Shown here piece by piece: positions 1 to 31,568 of a stretch of DNA of 64,000 nucleotides (its first letter is position 1; each line of letters begins with the position of its first letter). A model generated the notes under the pieces. The model had not been told where the DNA came from and searched no databases. It saw only the letters and a program-made list of their open reading frames with translations. Origin of the DNA: Siphlonurus alternatus (lineage: Eukaryota > Arthropoda > Insecta > Ephemeroptera > Siphlonuridae); assembly GCA_949825025.1 (NCBI GenBank), contig OX463778.1, positions 37,196,571 through 37,260,570 of the forward strand, given 5' to 3'. The translations under genes were made by a program, and so were the position numbers.

Positions 1-300
1 AGCAAATCTGATAGGGCTAGCATTCATTCAAAACTGCGGCCCGTAACTAGTTGTGAGTTTTGAAGCTCTCGACCAAATAACAACTTTAAACTACGGACTG
101 CTTATAAATTGCTGATGCTTTGTTGTGATGATATTTTATTGACGCTATACACAGGCAAACAGACAAAGCAGCGTGCAGGATTTTTGTGCATGTTTTTTTC
201 CGATATTTTTTCCTCAAATTACGGCAAATATTTCTTGGTATGCATATTATTAGTATCCAGTGCATCAGCACAGAAGGCAGCACTGGTTGTCCCTATCTAT

Positions 301-528
301 CAACGTTCCTTTATACCAGGTTAAGCAACCGATTTGACCATTGTTAAAGGGCTTAGCCAATCAGATTCAAGTATTTCAGAACCCATCGTGCCGCGAAACT
401 TTGAATGCGCCCATCATGCAATGCTTTTTTTGAAATTTTGCGGTACAATGGGTCCTGAAAAACAGAAAAATGACAACAAATGACGCACGAAATTCACGCG
501 TGTCTTAACCTGGTATAAAGGAACGTTG
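301..528. mobile_element. hAT-like MITE, 228 bp, with 8-bp target duplication
   Basis: Perfect 25-bp terminal inverted repeats begin CAACGTTCC and end GGAACGTTG. The element is flanked on both sides by the direct repeat CTATCTAT (293-300 and 529-536). An 8-bp duplication and a CAACG terminus fit the hAT superfamily rule. There is no coding capacity. A wider, weaker inverted repeat (around 150-185 against 608-645, sharing CAGGCAAACAGAC) suggests the MITE landed inside an older foldback. Confidence 0.75.
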
Positions 529-529
529 C

Positions 530-2134
530 TATCTATTAACTTTCCCCCTCCACCGATACCCCTCTCACATGACGTCATGCTAGATGTCAACACCGCTTAT
601 TTACATGAGTATAAAAATCTCGCTCGGTGCTTCGTCTGTTTGCCTGTGGATGCATCACACATTTTTTCTGTGTGAATTAAATGTTGGATTGTTATACACA
701 TGTTATTTTGACTAAGAAAGATTGGCGTCCTGTATACCGGTACTTCATTCACAGTGAATACTTTTCCGTTGTTAAAAAGAATATTTTTTATTGAGGTCCA
801 TGCCATTCAAAGATCCACAAGTTCGTTCCAAAATCAGCTGTTGGTCATGCAATTTTAGATTGGGGTTCGGGGATTCCTTTTTAACTTTTTCACTCCCTGA
901 TGGTAAGGATTCTGCTCTTCCGCCCTCCCCCTTGAAGTCATTTGGATATACTGTAAAAAGTTTTCAAAAGAAAGTAACATTTCCAAAATCAGCTGTTTGG
1001 TTGGTCACAATATTGAATATTTTGGATCGGGGTTTGGGGGTTATTCTAATGGTGTAATTTTTGCCACCCCCGTTCCCCGACCTCTGTCAGCCACTAAAAG
1101 AAATTAATCTGAAATTATGGCCGTTACCGTGATAGAACCATAATAGATAGGTCCATTAGCACTACGGTTTTGAACTGATCTGCGCATTTGGTCCAAGTTC
1201 CCAAGGTGATGTCACTTTCAATTGGACCTCCAAACAACTGTTTCTGTTCCACGAGGGGGTGCTACTGGAGCAGGGCTTTCATTTAAAATAAGCAAAGAAC
1301 TTTGTTTTTAACTTATCTGAAATTTGATATAAATTACAATGCTTCACGTCAGATCGGTTGCCAAAATGTATTTAAATTATTTTGAAACACTGTACCTTAC
1401 AAGCAATCGGGCATAGAATTAGAAGTTCCTATCTTTGTTCATAAAGTTAACAAACCTGCCATTGGCTGTGCGCAAACTAGTCCCCTAGCATCTGCGCAGC
1501 AGAACTTGGCATAAAGCTCTCTTATCAAGCACACTATGCAGAGACATGTGCAGTAGGTAGTCTATTAATATTTAAAACTTGTTTCTGCGCAGCTTTTCTA
1601 AGCTGTGGCAGTTAATTTACGGAAAATTTTGGAACAGAGCAGAAAAAAATTAACATATGCAAGGTGCGCATGGGAGCTCCCTGGGCCCTTACTTGATTGA
1701 CAAGTCTAGAAAGTTTCCCCAATTGCAAACTTGAACCACTAACACAGCGCGATTTGATAACCGAATTGCTTACCGTTACACAATGGCAGGTTATTGCAAG
1801 ATTTCCTGCTAAAGGGGATAATTTTGTTTTCACATGTGAATATCATGCACACACCTACGTACACTAAAAACATTTTTCGCAGGGAAATAATGAGCAAATA
1901 GTCATAATTTCAACGCTGATGAGACAGTTTTGAAATTGTGCAACATATTAGCCAGAATATTGTAGATTTTGCTCAGCATAGAATGTAAATAAAAAAAAAA
2001 AGTAAGATTTTTCTCCTAACAAGTCTTACAGAGTGATCTTAAATAAGAACTTGCAGCATTTATCATTTTGAAGCTCTCATTTATTGTAAATACTGTCGTC
2101 CCTAAACCTTTAGTAAATTCTTTTCTGTTTTCAG
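530..2134. other. 5' flank of the first gene; no gene seen
   Basis: AT-rich sequence with no convincing coding region. Two diverged direct copies of about 45 bp occur near 825 and 982, sharing TTCCAAAATCAGCTGTT. The 3' end of this stretch is the pyrimidine-rich acceptor (tttcag ending at 2134) that opens the first visible exon, so at least one 5' UTR exon and the promoter of the next gene must lie here or further upstream. Confidence 0.5.
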
Positions 2135-2138
2135 GACC

Positions 2139-5100
2139 ATGAATAGCATTTCAACAATTCCTGTTGAAACTGTGACTGAGAAGACACCGTCTTTCTCTCT
2201 CCAAACTAAAAACGAAACAGAAACATTGGAAGCTCCACCCCCTAGCCCAACTGAGAAACATGGTATGTTGCTTGAGGAGCCAGAGCAAGTTGTCATTGAG
2301 GAGTTTAGCTTGGAAGAAGCCTGCTTCTCTGGATGCAACCTTTCTGGACTTAACTTGAGCTTTGAAAGTGGAATATCAGACCCCCTAGCAGTTGAGCCAT
2401 CTCCTGCTAACCACTATGGAGGAAGTGGAGAAGTGCCTACAGATATCGTTTCTAAAAATGTTACAGATGCTCTTCCTGGACTGTACACTCTTGCCTGCAT
2501 CTCTGATTTAGCAGAAAAGTTGACTATCTCAGACACAGAAAAATTCCTAGAAGCTGATGACTCTAGTATGGCTACTGATGCCAACAATGTGCTGACGACT
2601 CCAGCACCACAGAAAAACAGTAACTCAATTTCCCATCTCTACAGTCCAATCTCTCCAGCAGATTTTTCAAGTCAGTATTTAGATGCAGTTGATGAAAGTT
2701 TAATGACTAAAAACCAAGAAGTATCAAAACTTTCATCGGAAGAAGTTATAGATGCAATTGTTTCATTTCAAAACCAAATGTTCCAATTTGGAGACTCTAA
2801 AACCATCTCAGTTACAAATGAAATTGAAACTCATGTCGAAGTCAGTACTTGTGCTAAGTTGGAACTGCAAGACAAAACTGCCCAGAAGCCTTCTGAATGC
2901 AAGCAAGACAGGGAATGTTTCCCATCCGAGAATTCACTTGAGCTGGAACTGCAAGACAATAAAGCTGTCCAGAAGCCTTCTGAATGCGAGCAAGACAGGG
3001 AGTATTTCCCATCCGAGAATTCATTTGAGTTGGAACTGCAAGACCAAGCTATCCAGAAGCCTTCTGATTGCGAGCAAGACAGGGAGTATTTCCCATCCGA
3101 GAATTCACTGAAAGAAGAATCATTCCTGCATGAAGACTCTTTATGCAACGAAGAGGAGATCAAAGACATTTCAATGTCACTTTTGAGTTCTTCAGCTAGC
3201 CCACAACAAGACTTGTCTCGCCAGTCGTCCCTGATGAATGACACCATTGATGAAATGGACATGATTCTGAGCATGGGAGTGAACTACCTAGAGACTCGAG
3301 ACCAGAGTACTTCCCGCATTGAGTCAGCATCAGACCATAAAAAAAAAGTGAAGAGAATATCGGAAGAGAATATAAATACTAAACAAAACATCTCGTCCCC
3401 TGTTCAAGAGAGTGTAACTACGAGTGCTCACAAATACTTCTGTACCCCTAAGTTTAAAAATACTCAACCTTTCATTGAATGCCAAGTACCAGTGAAAGGC
3501 CGGACTGAGGATAATTTCTCGTCTGTAGTCACTGGATCCATTTTTTCTAAAAGCAGTCCAGCTTTAGAAAGTGCACATATTTCTCCTGTAACTCAACAAC
3601 AGAAGAAATATTTCCAGTCACCAGCTATGTTCAAGACTCCAGGAAGCTCAAAGACTTTGACAGAGGCAAAAAGTGCCAGTGTTGGCAACTCTGCTAAGAA
3701 AGATGCTGCGAGCCGAGTGCATGTGAGCACTCCGTTCCGAGTACCCAAAGCAGCAGAGCCTCGTTCGGCAGATTTCAAGCACCCAATACCGCGGCTGCCC
3801 AAACCAATGCGGTCTGCGAACGTAGCACACATCACCAGCCCCGTGTCGCAGTACATCCGTGGGCCTGTGATGGCACCTCGCTTTGCTGTGGTTCGTCCTA
3901 GAAGCCCTCTCTCTGCTCAGCAGCGCCAACCAAATAAGCTCCTGGAGTCTAAGCGGTTCTTCTCCTCACCCCACCTTGAGGTAATGAAGCAATCAGGGCA
4001 ACTAGATATTTATACTAGCTATTTTTGATACTAACTTGTGTCTTTGTATGTTGCAGAAGAAATATGATGTTGAGAACATCAACCCTAATGTTCCTGCGGT
4101 CAATCTGCCGTATGTCAATTATGATACAGCATCATCAATCAAAGTGGTAAGTGAATTCAGAATTTAACATGCTTTCAAGTATTGCAGTTTAAGAAATCCA
4201 AATTAGCTTTCAGGAGAGGATAGCAATTTGTTTTCACTTTTTTTTTTTTAAACTGTTCTTTCTCTTTTTTTACGTGACTGATTTAAAAAAGATTTGGTGC
4301 TGTCTGTTCACCAGTTAAGTCTGATTAACTTCATTCTAGATATGAGAGAAGATATTTAATTTACAGATCATGAATACATTCTAATACCTAACAGAAACCA
4401 ATTAGTGTCAGTAAAATGAAAAATTACAAGGCTGCATTTTAAATAATGTACTTTTTAAAAATATTTAGACAAAAGTATCTTATTGTTAGAACATGTTTCA
4501 CATTAATAGACTAACAAAGGAGAGTTAGATTTGATTATTTTTATATTAACTAATATCACTGACCCTGTGCTAATATTAAGTAAAGCAACTGTTGTTAACA
4601 ATAAAATTTATGTGTAGGTGGAGCACCAGGAAAACAAGCAGAAGCCACTACCCAACAAGATCAAGAAGCTGATGCCCTCTCCAGGAGCGGTGATGCGCCA
4701 CACTGGTATGTCCATCATCTCAAGCGCATGATTTAGAGCTCAAGAGTGTCTCTTTCACACACACCAATCTTTTGGGGCAATATTTTGTTTAAATATTTTC
4801 TTAAATTTTCTTTAGTATTAACTTCAGTGTTTATTATTACAGTATTATTTGTTTATATACTGTAATAGACCACTTGCAAAACCCTGTTTTAGCAAAAAGT
4901 AAACAAACTCTCCCATCCACAGTTGATTGTTTTGATTGTGTGTGTAAATTTTGTTTATACATTGGACCTTATGGGAAATTTACGATTTTCACACACAGAT
5001 TTCATTATGTTACAAACCTACGATTCTAAATATAAAAAATAATACAGTACAGTATTACCAGAATCTGCAGTTTTTGGCCATTTTTACAATCGTAGGTTTG

Positions 5101-6074
5101 TAACATATTGAAATCTCTGTGAAAATCATAAATCCATAACGTACAATGTACAAACAAAATTTACACACACAATCAACAACAATAAACTGGATGGGAGAGT
5201 TTGTTTACTTTTTGCTAAAACAGGGTTTTGCAAGTGGTCTATTGTAATTTTCACATAAAAATTATATGATCACATAGTAGCACGAAATACAAAAAATGTA
5301 TTTTTTGTTGTTTGTTTGTTGTTCATTGTTTAGTAAAACTTTTTTAAAAAAGATGTCAGGTTCATTTGAATGAAAACTAATGTTTTGAAATTGATTAATG
5401 GGGTACTGACCAAAAAAAAAAAAAAAAAAAAAAAGTTTAAAGTTTTTGTCAACATTTCAAAAGGCACAAGAATTTCATGAAGAACGAGCCCTATTACAGC
5501 ATATATTCTACGATAACTTCCTGATTTTATATGAATTTTTAGAACCTCTCAAAAATGATGTCACAACTATGCGTCATAAATGGGAAAATAGATCTCACAA
5601 GTCAGTTAACATTGCCAAATCCCATACTTAATATTGAAATGTAACCAAAACTTCATTAGCAAGGTTGCCAAATCCCATACTTAATATTGAAATGTAACCA
5701 AAACTTCATTAGCAAGGTTTTTAGGTGCTAGAATCACGATAATGGTTTCAAATTCCTCCCTCAATAACTTTTTATTTTAGCAATGTTAACTGAATGCATT
5801 TTCCCATTTAAGAAGCAAAGTTGTGACATCATCAAAAAAAGCTTTAAAAAATTCATATAAAATCAGCAAATTGTCGTAGAATGCTTTAATAGGGCTCGTT
5901 CTTCATATAAGTACTTTTTACTAGTATTACTAACTCAAATACCGGTCAGTACCTCCATTTGTATTTTATTTATTTATTTATTTATTTTTTTGTGCAGGCC
6001 GTGTGAACATCCCAGATTATGTGGATGGTCGTCAGGAGGTCTCCATCCTTGTGTCCCACGATGCCATCCACTGA
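2139..6074 (+). CDS. Unrecognised 698-aa Ser/Pro-rich protein, four coding exons
   Basis: Exons are 2139-3980, 4057-4146, 4618-4705 and 5998-6074. All junctions are GT-AG and keep one frame to a TGA stop. The start is the first ATG after an acceptor at 2134, so a 5' UTR exon lies upstream. Residues 1-400 are acidic and Ser/Thr-rich. Residues 241-325 are three tandem copies of a 28-29 residue unit (LELQD...QKPS.C.QDRE.FPSENS). From about 410 the chain is basic, with Pro- and Ser-rich short motifs (STPFRVPK, TSPVSQYIRGP) and many SP/TP sites. The short last three exons end in SHDAIH and look well ordered, as if this were the conserved part. The style recalls cell-cycle or spindle-associated proteins, but I do not recognise the family and assign no function. 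The open frame runs 48 bp past the first donor, so intron retention would give an alternative end. Confidence 0.8.
2859..3113 (+). repeat. In-frame coding minisatellite, three 84-87 bp units
   Basis: Three consecutive copies encode residues 241-268, 269-297 and 298-325 of the preceding protein. The nucleotide copies are nearly identical, including silent positions, which points to recent tandem duplication. One copy carries an extra codon. Copy number may vary between individuals. Confidence 0.85.
4862..5248. mobile_element. Foldback element in intron 3 of the first gene
   Basis: An imperfect inverted repeat with arms of about 165 bp. The left arm starts TAATAGACCACTTGC and the right arm ends GCAAGTGGTCTATTG. 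There is no ORF, so it would be a non-autonomous hairpin element. Clear target duplications could not be read. Confidence 0.65.
5397..5960. mobile_element. Foldback element with internal 53-bp duplication
   Basis: The ends are complementary (GGGTACTGACC near 5400; GGTCAGTACC near 5945). Internal blocks also pair, for example AAGAACGAGCCCTATTA against its complement near 5885. A 53-bp unit beginning TTGCCAAATCCCATAC is duplicated in tandem at 5612-5718. The short open frame inside it is not a gene. The element lies just before the last exon of the first gene. Confidence 0.6.
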
Positions 6075-6680
6075 TGCTGCCTGCTGAAGATGAACACAAA
6101 CGGAACCTTCTTTTTCCTATCTACACTTACATGCGACTGAGACAACACCACTTCCAAAAGTCTTATCAGGTCCTATCAGGATACTAATTGAACTTTCACT
6201 GTGTTAAATCTTTTTGAATGTTTCTTGATTTAGTGTTCTTTTTTTGCTTTTTATATTGCAAATCAGATTAAAAAATAATATACATGTATATCCTAAAATA
6301 AAGCTTAGTGTGGTTTAATGCAAATTTTTCCTCAATTACATATATTTTTATTATTATTATTATTTTACTGTGCTTATGGTTTTCAACCTTTACTGCTTAC
6401 TATTAAAACTAATAAGGGGGAAAAATAAAATCAAGGATACCACAGTTAATTTTATTGTGACCAACTTAATGGATGGTACAGTAGCTTTAATCTGTGAATT
6501 TATTGAACATGCATTATATTTTTTATGTCACCAGTGGTGTTAAAGTGATGCAAGTGCTGACTGGCATGGAAAGGATATCCTCTTCCTGTCATGCACTTTG
6601 TAAATTGCATACTACCTTTTGTACTTACCTGTTAGTGCATCCAATGATTCTTTTTTCTGCTTTGAGGTATTATTACTTGG

Positions 6681-6762
<82 letters not shown>

Positions 6763-7650
6763 ATTTATTTTATTATTTACTCTAATTTACAATTTTCCTC
6801 TTTTTAATTCATAATAAATTAATTATAATTGATTTTATTAAACACAAATAGTGTACAGATACAATAATGAATTAATAAATTGTTGTTTTAAATAGGTATG
6901 GTTGGAATCTTAGTCACATTGATAAAACAAAGATTAACAATTAATTATTTGGCTAACTAAAATCTATGGAATTTGCTCCCATTCATGCATATGTTGTGAG
7001 TAATGCCAACTTATTACAGTATATTGAATAATTGAAATGGTGATTTACTGTGTTTAAGAAGTAATTACCAAGTGGGGGAAAAGTTTATTGCAGATCAATG
7101 TCACTATTGTATGTAAATATGAAACTAAATAGTGTAATTTATGACATTTCAGCATTATATTAATCATAGTTTATCTTAATAAAGCTATTGCCATGGTTGG
7201 ATAATTTTGTGTACTGACTAATACAGCTATGGATTTACTACAACAATCTAACAATAGATAAAGTTCAGTTTAAAAAATTTGGAGGCAGTAATAACTATAA
7301 TATGTTGCTAATGTTTGTTTGTAAATTAAGAACATTTTAGGTCTGACACATTTAGCTTTAAAGAACTCAAAACTTTGACAAAATATATATTAATATACTG
7401 TAATTATTCTCTTTAATCTGACACTAACAATTTTCACATTTGCTGACAATCATTTACTTACCCCTATTTTTATCAAAATAGAGGTTGGAATTTGACTCTC
7501 AGTTATCACTTGCAAAAATTGATAGTGTCTATATTATCAGGTGAAAGAAAATAATTATATCAACATCTTTTGCTTCACTGAGGTTTTGTTTGTATTGGTG
7601 CAAAATAAAGGTTCTTTGGAATTTGCAACTTCAATAGGCTGTTATTGTCT
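6075..7650. other. 3' UTR and flank of the first gene
   Basis: No coding sequence. An AATAAA at 6297-6302, 223 bases after the stop, is the likely polyadenylation signal. A (TA)n tract occupies 6683-6756. The remainder is plain AT-rich intergenic sequence. Confidence 0.55.
6683..6756. repeat. (TA)n microsatellite
   Basis: About 37 uninterrupted TA units. Open frames across it (YIYIYI) are artefacts. Confidence 0.95.
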
Positions 7651-8077
7651 TTAAAGGGGTACCAAAGTGAATACTTTTTTTACATATTCGGGCAGCTACG
7701 AATTATTCTGATATCCCTGTGGCTCAATATTTTCGTAAAATGCCTAGTTATTTTACAATTAATTATTTAGTTTGAAAAGTGAGTTTGATAACCGTTGGCT
7801 GATTCAAGCCGATGCGCTCCAGCAGCAGCCGCTGATACGACAAGAATCTCCCGCAAATCGGGGGAACCTCCTCCCGCCCCCTTCTTGTCGTATCATCGGC
7901 CGCTGCGGCCGCGGGCATGCTTGAATCAACCAACGGTTTTCAAACTCACTTTTCAAACTAAATAATTAATTGTAAAATAACCAGGCATCATACGTAAATA
8001 TGGAGCCACAGAGATGTTAGAATAATTCGTAGCTGACCGAACATGTAAAAAAAGTATTCACTTTGGTACCCCTTTAA
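7651..8077. mobile_element. TTAA-bounded hairpin element, 427 bp
   Basis: Both ends read TTAAAGGGGTACCAAAGTG inward. The arms pair over about 170 bp, around a G+C-rich centre (CCGCTGATACGACAAGAA against TTCTTGTCGTATCATCGG). TTAA at both ends with purine-starting termini fits the TTAA-targeting T2/Kolobok type. There is no ORF. Confidence 0.75.
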
Positions 8078-9665
8078 TAATAATGATTCATATTACATAA
8101 CATGTTCAGTTAAATCCAAAAATAATGTTTTGTCACATTTTGGATAATAGCAGTATTTACCGACTTAACTTTCTTGCATGAGCCCAGCAGGTCTGAATTA
8201 TAAAAATTTGTGCTGCATATAATAAAAAGCAAGATCTATATATGTTTTATGTAATAAATGTGTCATGTGGTTTGTATTAAATAAAAAAACTATTTTTTTT
8301 ATGCATGTGCCTTTTTAAAACAAAACTAATAAATTATTTGTCATTGTTCAAGACGGCAGCATTACTACCGTCTATTATATTGGCTATATGTGTGCTAATT
8401 AATGTTCTTAATATTTTAATGTGTACATTTATAATTTTGTAATTATTCATAAATAAAAGATGAAACAAAAATGTATTTGCGGTATTAATTACTGCAGTAA
8501 AATTGTATGTCTTCTTATAAAATTATATTATTGACTGATACATCCTAAAGGTAAAAAAATTATGAATAAATTAATTTTATAAACACTAAGGAAAAGAAAA
8601 TAATTGGGCATGATAATTTGAGGCGAGTAAAACTTCATAATATATAAAACAGATTTATAAAATGTGATATATATTTAGGTAAATTTGTTGAAAAAAAATT
8701 ATAAATTTAGGTGATATATAGTGTCATCAGAAACCCAGCAGCGGCACGGCCCGGTTCTTGCTGGCTGTGCAAGCAATTTCAGCCAGCAAGAACCGTGCCG
8801 AACATTTAGCAGCGCTGCCACTCTCAGAAACCGCGAAACTCTGATCAAATCCCTGACCATGGCATAGATAAGACACGGAGGTGCCTAGTGTCATATAATG
8901 TATGAATAAATTAAATCTGAATAAGATAATAATAATAAAAAAAAAAAGACAGTGGCATCAAGGGATGAGTTCATTATAAAATTGTTTAATATATATTATA
9001 CATCAGTTTTCTGTTTGTGTCAGAATTTCTTAGTTGAGTTTATGTTTTGTTATATTTTATATTCCTTTATATATATTGCATATATGCATGGGTCTATTCA
9101 TATAACATGTGATTGATAAATAGTTAAATACTAAATACTGCAATGTACTTGGTATACATTATGAATTTTAACATAAATAACGTACAGAGCTTGATTGTCT
9201 CTGTATCTAAAACCGAGACCCTCTCTGTCGTTCCAATTCACAATTTTAAAAAATCCCGCGTATTGTCTCGTGATGAATCATGCGATACTACGTAAAACGA
9301 CTTTGTAGCTTTTGCTTTCTAATACTTTTTATTATAGCAATTAATTCGTATTATTATGATTAAATCAATAAAAAATATACAAATGTATTTTAAAATACAT
9401 AAATTGTATACTTTATTTCCGTATAAAACAAGGAAATATTTTAGAGTTGTTGTTTTCATCATGGCGACATGATTTTCTGTGGATATTTTCTAGCTGTATT
9501 TCTAGTTGTGTAGTGGTGATCGGATACATTATTCAAAGAATTTTGGTTGTTGGTGTGGATGTGCGTGCTGTGATTGAATAGAGGAAACAATTGTAAACTT
9601 TTATGGTGGAGATTAGCAGGGTAGGACAGATAATTCACATTGTAGTTTGATCTGACTCTTACAAC
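8078..9665. other. Intergenic region and ceramide synthase 5' flank
   Basis: AT-rich, no gene. It holds a short G+C-rich hairpin at about 8736-8818 (GGTTCTTGCTGGCTG pairing with CAGCCAGCAAGAACC). The last 250 bases are less AT-rich and probably contain the ceramide synthase promoter and 5' UTR. I could not identify a TATA box or initiator with confidence. Confidence 0.45.
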
Positions 9666-29163
<19,498 letters not shown>

Positions 29164-31390
29164 GCATTCGGGGGAACGAGATAAGTTCTGTTGCGTCCCC
29201 TTCTGTCTTCTGACAGAGTCTCTATCATTACTTTCAATGTTATTCATGTAAGCAGTGTGATTTTGAGGCTAAATTTTCACACTGCTCCAGTCACTGCTGT
29301 CTCCACCAAACATAACATATATTTTTTTTTTTTTTACTGGCAAGAGGATAATGGTGAAAGATTTTTTATAAACATTTATTATAACTGTTTTTTTCTGTAC
29401 CTGTATTTTTTATTGTTGTTTTCACTGTAATAAAGAACATCTGCATGCTGTAGTTACAGTAAACTAAGTTATTTTACATTCATTTCTGGTGCCAGTAGTT
29501 TATTTGAGAGGAACTAGTACGTAAGTTACTTGTTATACTAATTTCAGATTGCTCCACAGAGCAACTAATGTGTCATCGTAGTTTATCATTTCAATACTTT
29601 CACTCTCTCATCCTCTTGTTACTGTGTCATTAAATCTATACAAATGCTGCATTTTGATAATCTATGACTAAAAAAAAAAAAGATAAAATAATAAAAATAT
29701 TGACATACTTCTGTTTTGTAATGAAATATTTACCAGCTGGTAAGTAACATCACTATTTTCTTCTATAATATTATTATATAGTTGTAAATTGGACGGACCA
29801 AATAATATCAACTCATCTTTCGCTGTGTGAATGTTGTTAAATTTGAGAAGACTATTGGTATCTTGCAGAAAATTGTACCCACCTCACTGGTCAGCAAAAG
29901 TAATTGTCTAGGAAAACTGCAAAAGCGTTTATTTTAATGTAATGACAGCTATTAGGAGGTCCCTATTCCATTTGTTAACAATATTTTATTGGTTATTGTA
30001 TTTTTTTCAATGTACTGTACTTTTAAAATTCAAATAAAAAGGTCTGGAATCTGGGTCCAAATAAATCTGCCATTGCAACGCTACACACATGACTTGAAAG
30101 ATACATATACTGTATATATTGCAAGATACCTTTCTTTTTATGTTTTTAACTTAGTTTGAACTAGTTTCCATTAACAATCAAAAGTATAATTAATATAACG
30201 AGGCAGTTATTTCCTTGCAGGAAATGTATATGAAATATTAACTTTTATGTGCCTTGTGTGTTGCTGATGAAAATCACGTCATGTAGTCTATTATTATAAT
30301 GCCATGTTTGTTATTGACCACCCTGAGGACTTGTTTAACTTGATCGAATTAAAATTGCTTTGTTTTAGTTATCCTGCACAGAATCTTGATTTCGGACAAA
30401 ATTGCTTTTATTGAAATTGTGCAATGATTTAAATAAACCTATGCAGTCAAATCCTTTTAAAACTATACCAACAGTTTCAATTAATGTGATTTAAATGTTA
30501 AAACAGCAGGCTGAGAAATTAATGTAATGTTAATGAAAACTAGCAATATTTTGCTTTTGTTGCCTGATTCAGAACCTCTGAGAATCAAATTTAGATATGA
30601 AAGAGAACTTTCACATTTATTCCTCAACATCCTACAAGCATGCGTGGATCCAGGGGGGGGGGGACAGAAATTTTGGATTTAACATGGGCAACATAGGCAT
30701 TTCCCTCCCTCCATTTTTTTTAACATAGACCTCATTGAGGCAGCCCCCACCCCCCCCCCATTTTTTTTTTCTGGATCCAAGCAGCATTAAAAACAAAAAC
30801 TTTTTAGTATAGTTTTAAGAGCATCAAGGAAAGAAAATAATTATGTTTGAGTTTATTGTGTCAAACAGTGTATTTTGTTAAATATATGTTATTGCCGAAG
30901 CTAATGGCTCTGAATATTTTTTGTGCTTATTGTGTACTTTTTTATTTGCTCAAACAAATATTGCTGGTATTGCATATTTTAAATTCACGTTAATATTTCA
31001 GACTGTTCTCACTTAATTAGCTTGTAAAAAACCAGCAATGTTTGTTACAATTAACTTTATAAATGTTATTATATGGATCCAGGGTGGAATGCTTTGTTGT
31101 GTTACATTCCTTATGTTGCTGCGTTTGTCATCGTTCTTCTCTCATTCCAGACTAAGAACAGTCTCTGGGGTCTCATTTTGTTTATGTAATACCAAGTTTC
31201 CTCCTATGTATATGTATTTAAACAAAAATTTGCTAAAGCTTTCTATCATCTTAATAGTGCATCACGATATTTCTCCTTTTTATGCATCAACTTGTAGAGA
31301 TTGTAATGTCTTTAGTTTGTAATTTCATGAAGAATATACTCGTGACACCAAAATTAAAAAATAATAATAATAATAATAAAATAAAAAGCA
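29164..31390. other. Ceramide synthase 3' UTR and convergent intergenic region
   Basis: AATAAA at 29429-29434 is the first good polyadenylation signal after the ceramide synthase stop. From there to the 3' UTR of the opposite-facing SPCS1 gene there is no coding sequence, apart from one short repeat copy at 30641-30784. Confidence 0.5.
30641..30784. repeat. Short GGATCC-ended repeat, copy 1
   Basis: The ends GCGTGGATCCAG and CTGGATCCAAGC are inverted. G-run and C-run segments flank a core with AAATTTTGGATTTAACATGG and TAGGCATTTCCC. A second copy in the same core order is at 36521-36656. Confidence 0.7.
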
Positions 31391-31568
31391 AACTGATTTT
31401 ATTTTCTTAATTATATATTTCCTTTTTAAATTACACAAATTTTTACATCTGTAAGAAATTTTGAATTTTTCAATGTTTCTTTGCTCCCAACATTTAATCT
31501 TACAATTAGGATCTAAATGCTTCTTGATAGGTGGAAAAAAATGTAGTTGTGCGTTAAGTTGGATGAGA

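Noticed and set aside
86..324. Two short open frames at the left edge
   Set aside because: They cross a hAT MITE end and a foldback. There are no splice signals and no recognisable protein.
5446..5631. Possible extra exon in the last intron of the first gene
   Set aside because: The frame lies in one arm of a foldback element, and the annotated splice from 4705 to 5998 keeps the frame without it.
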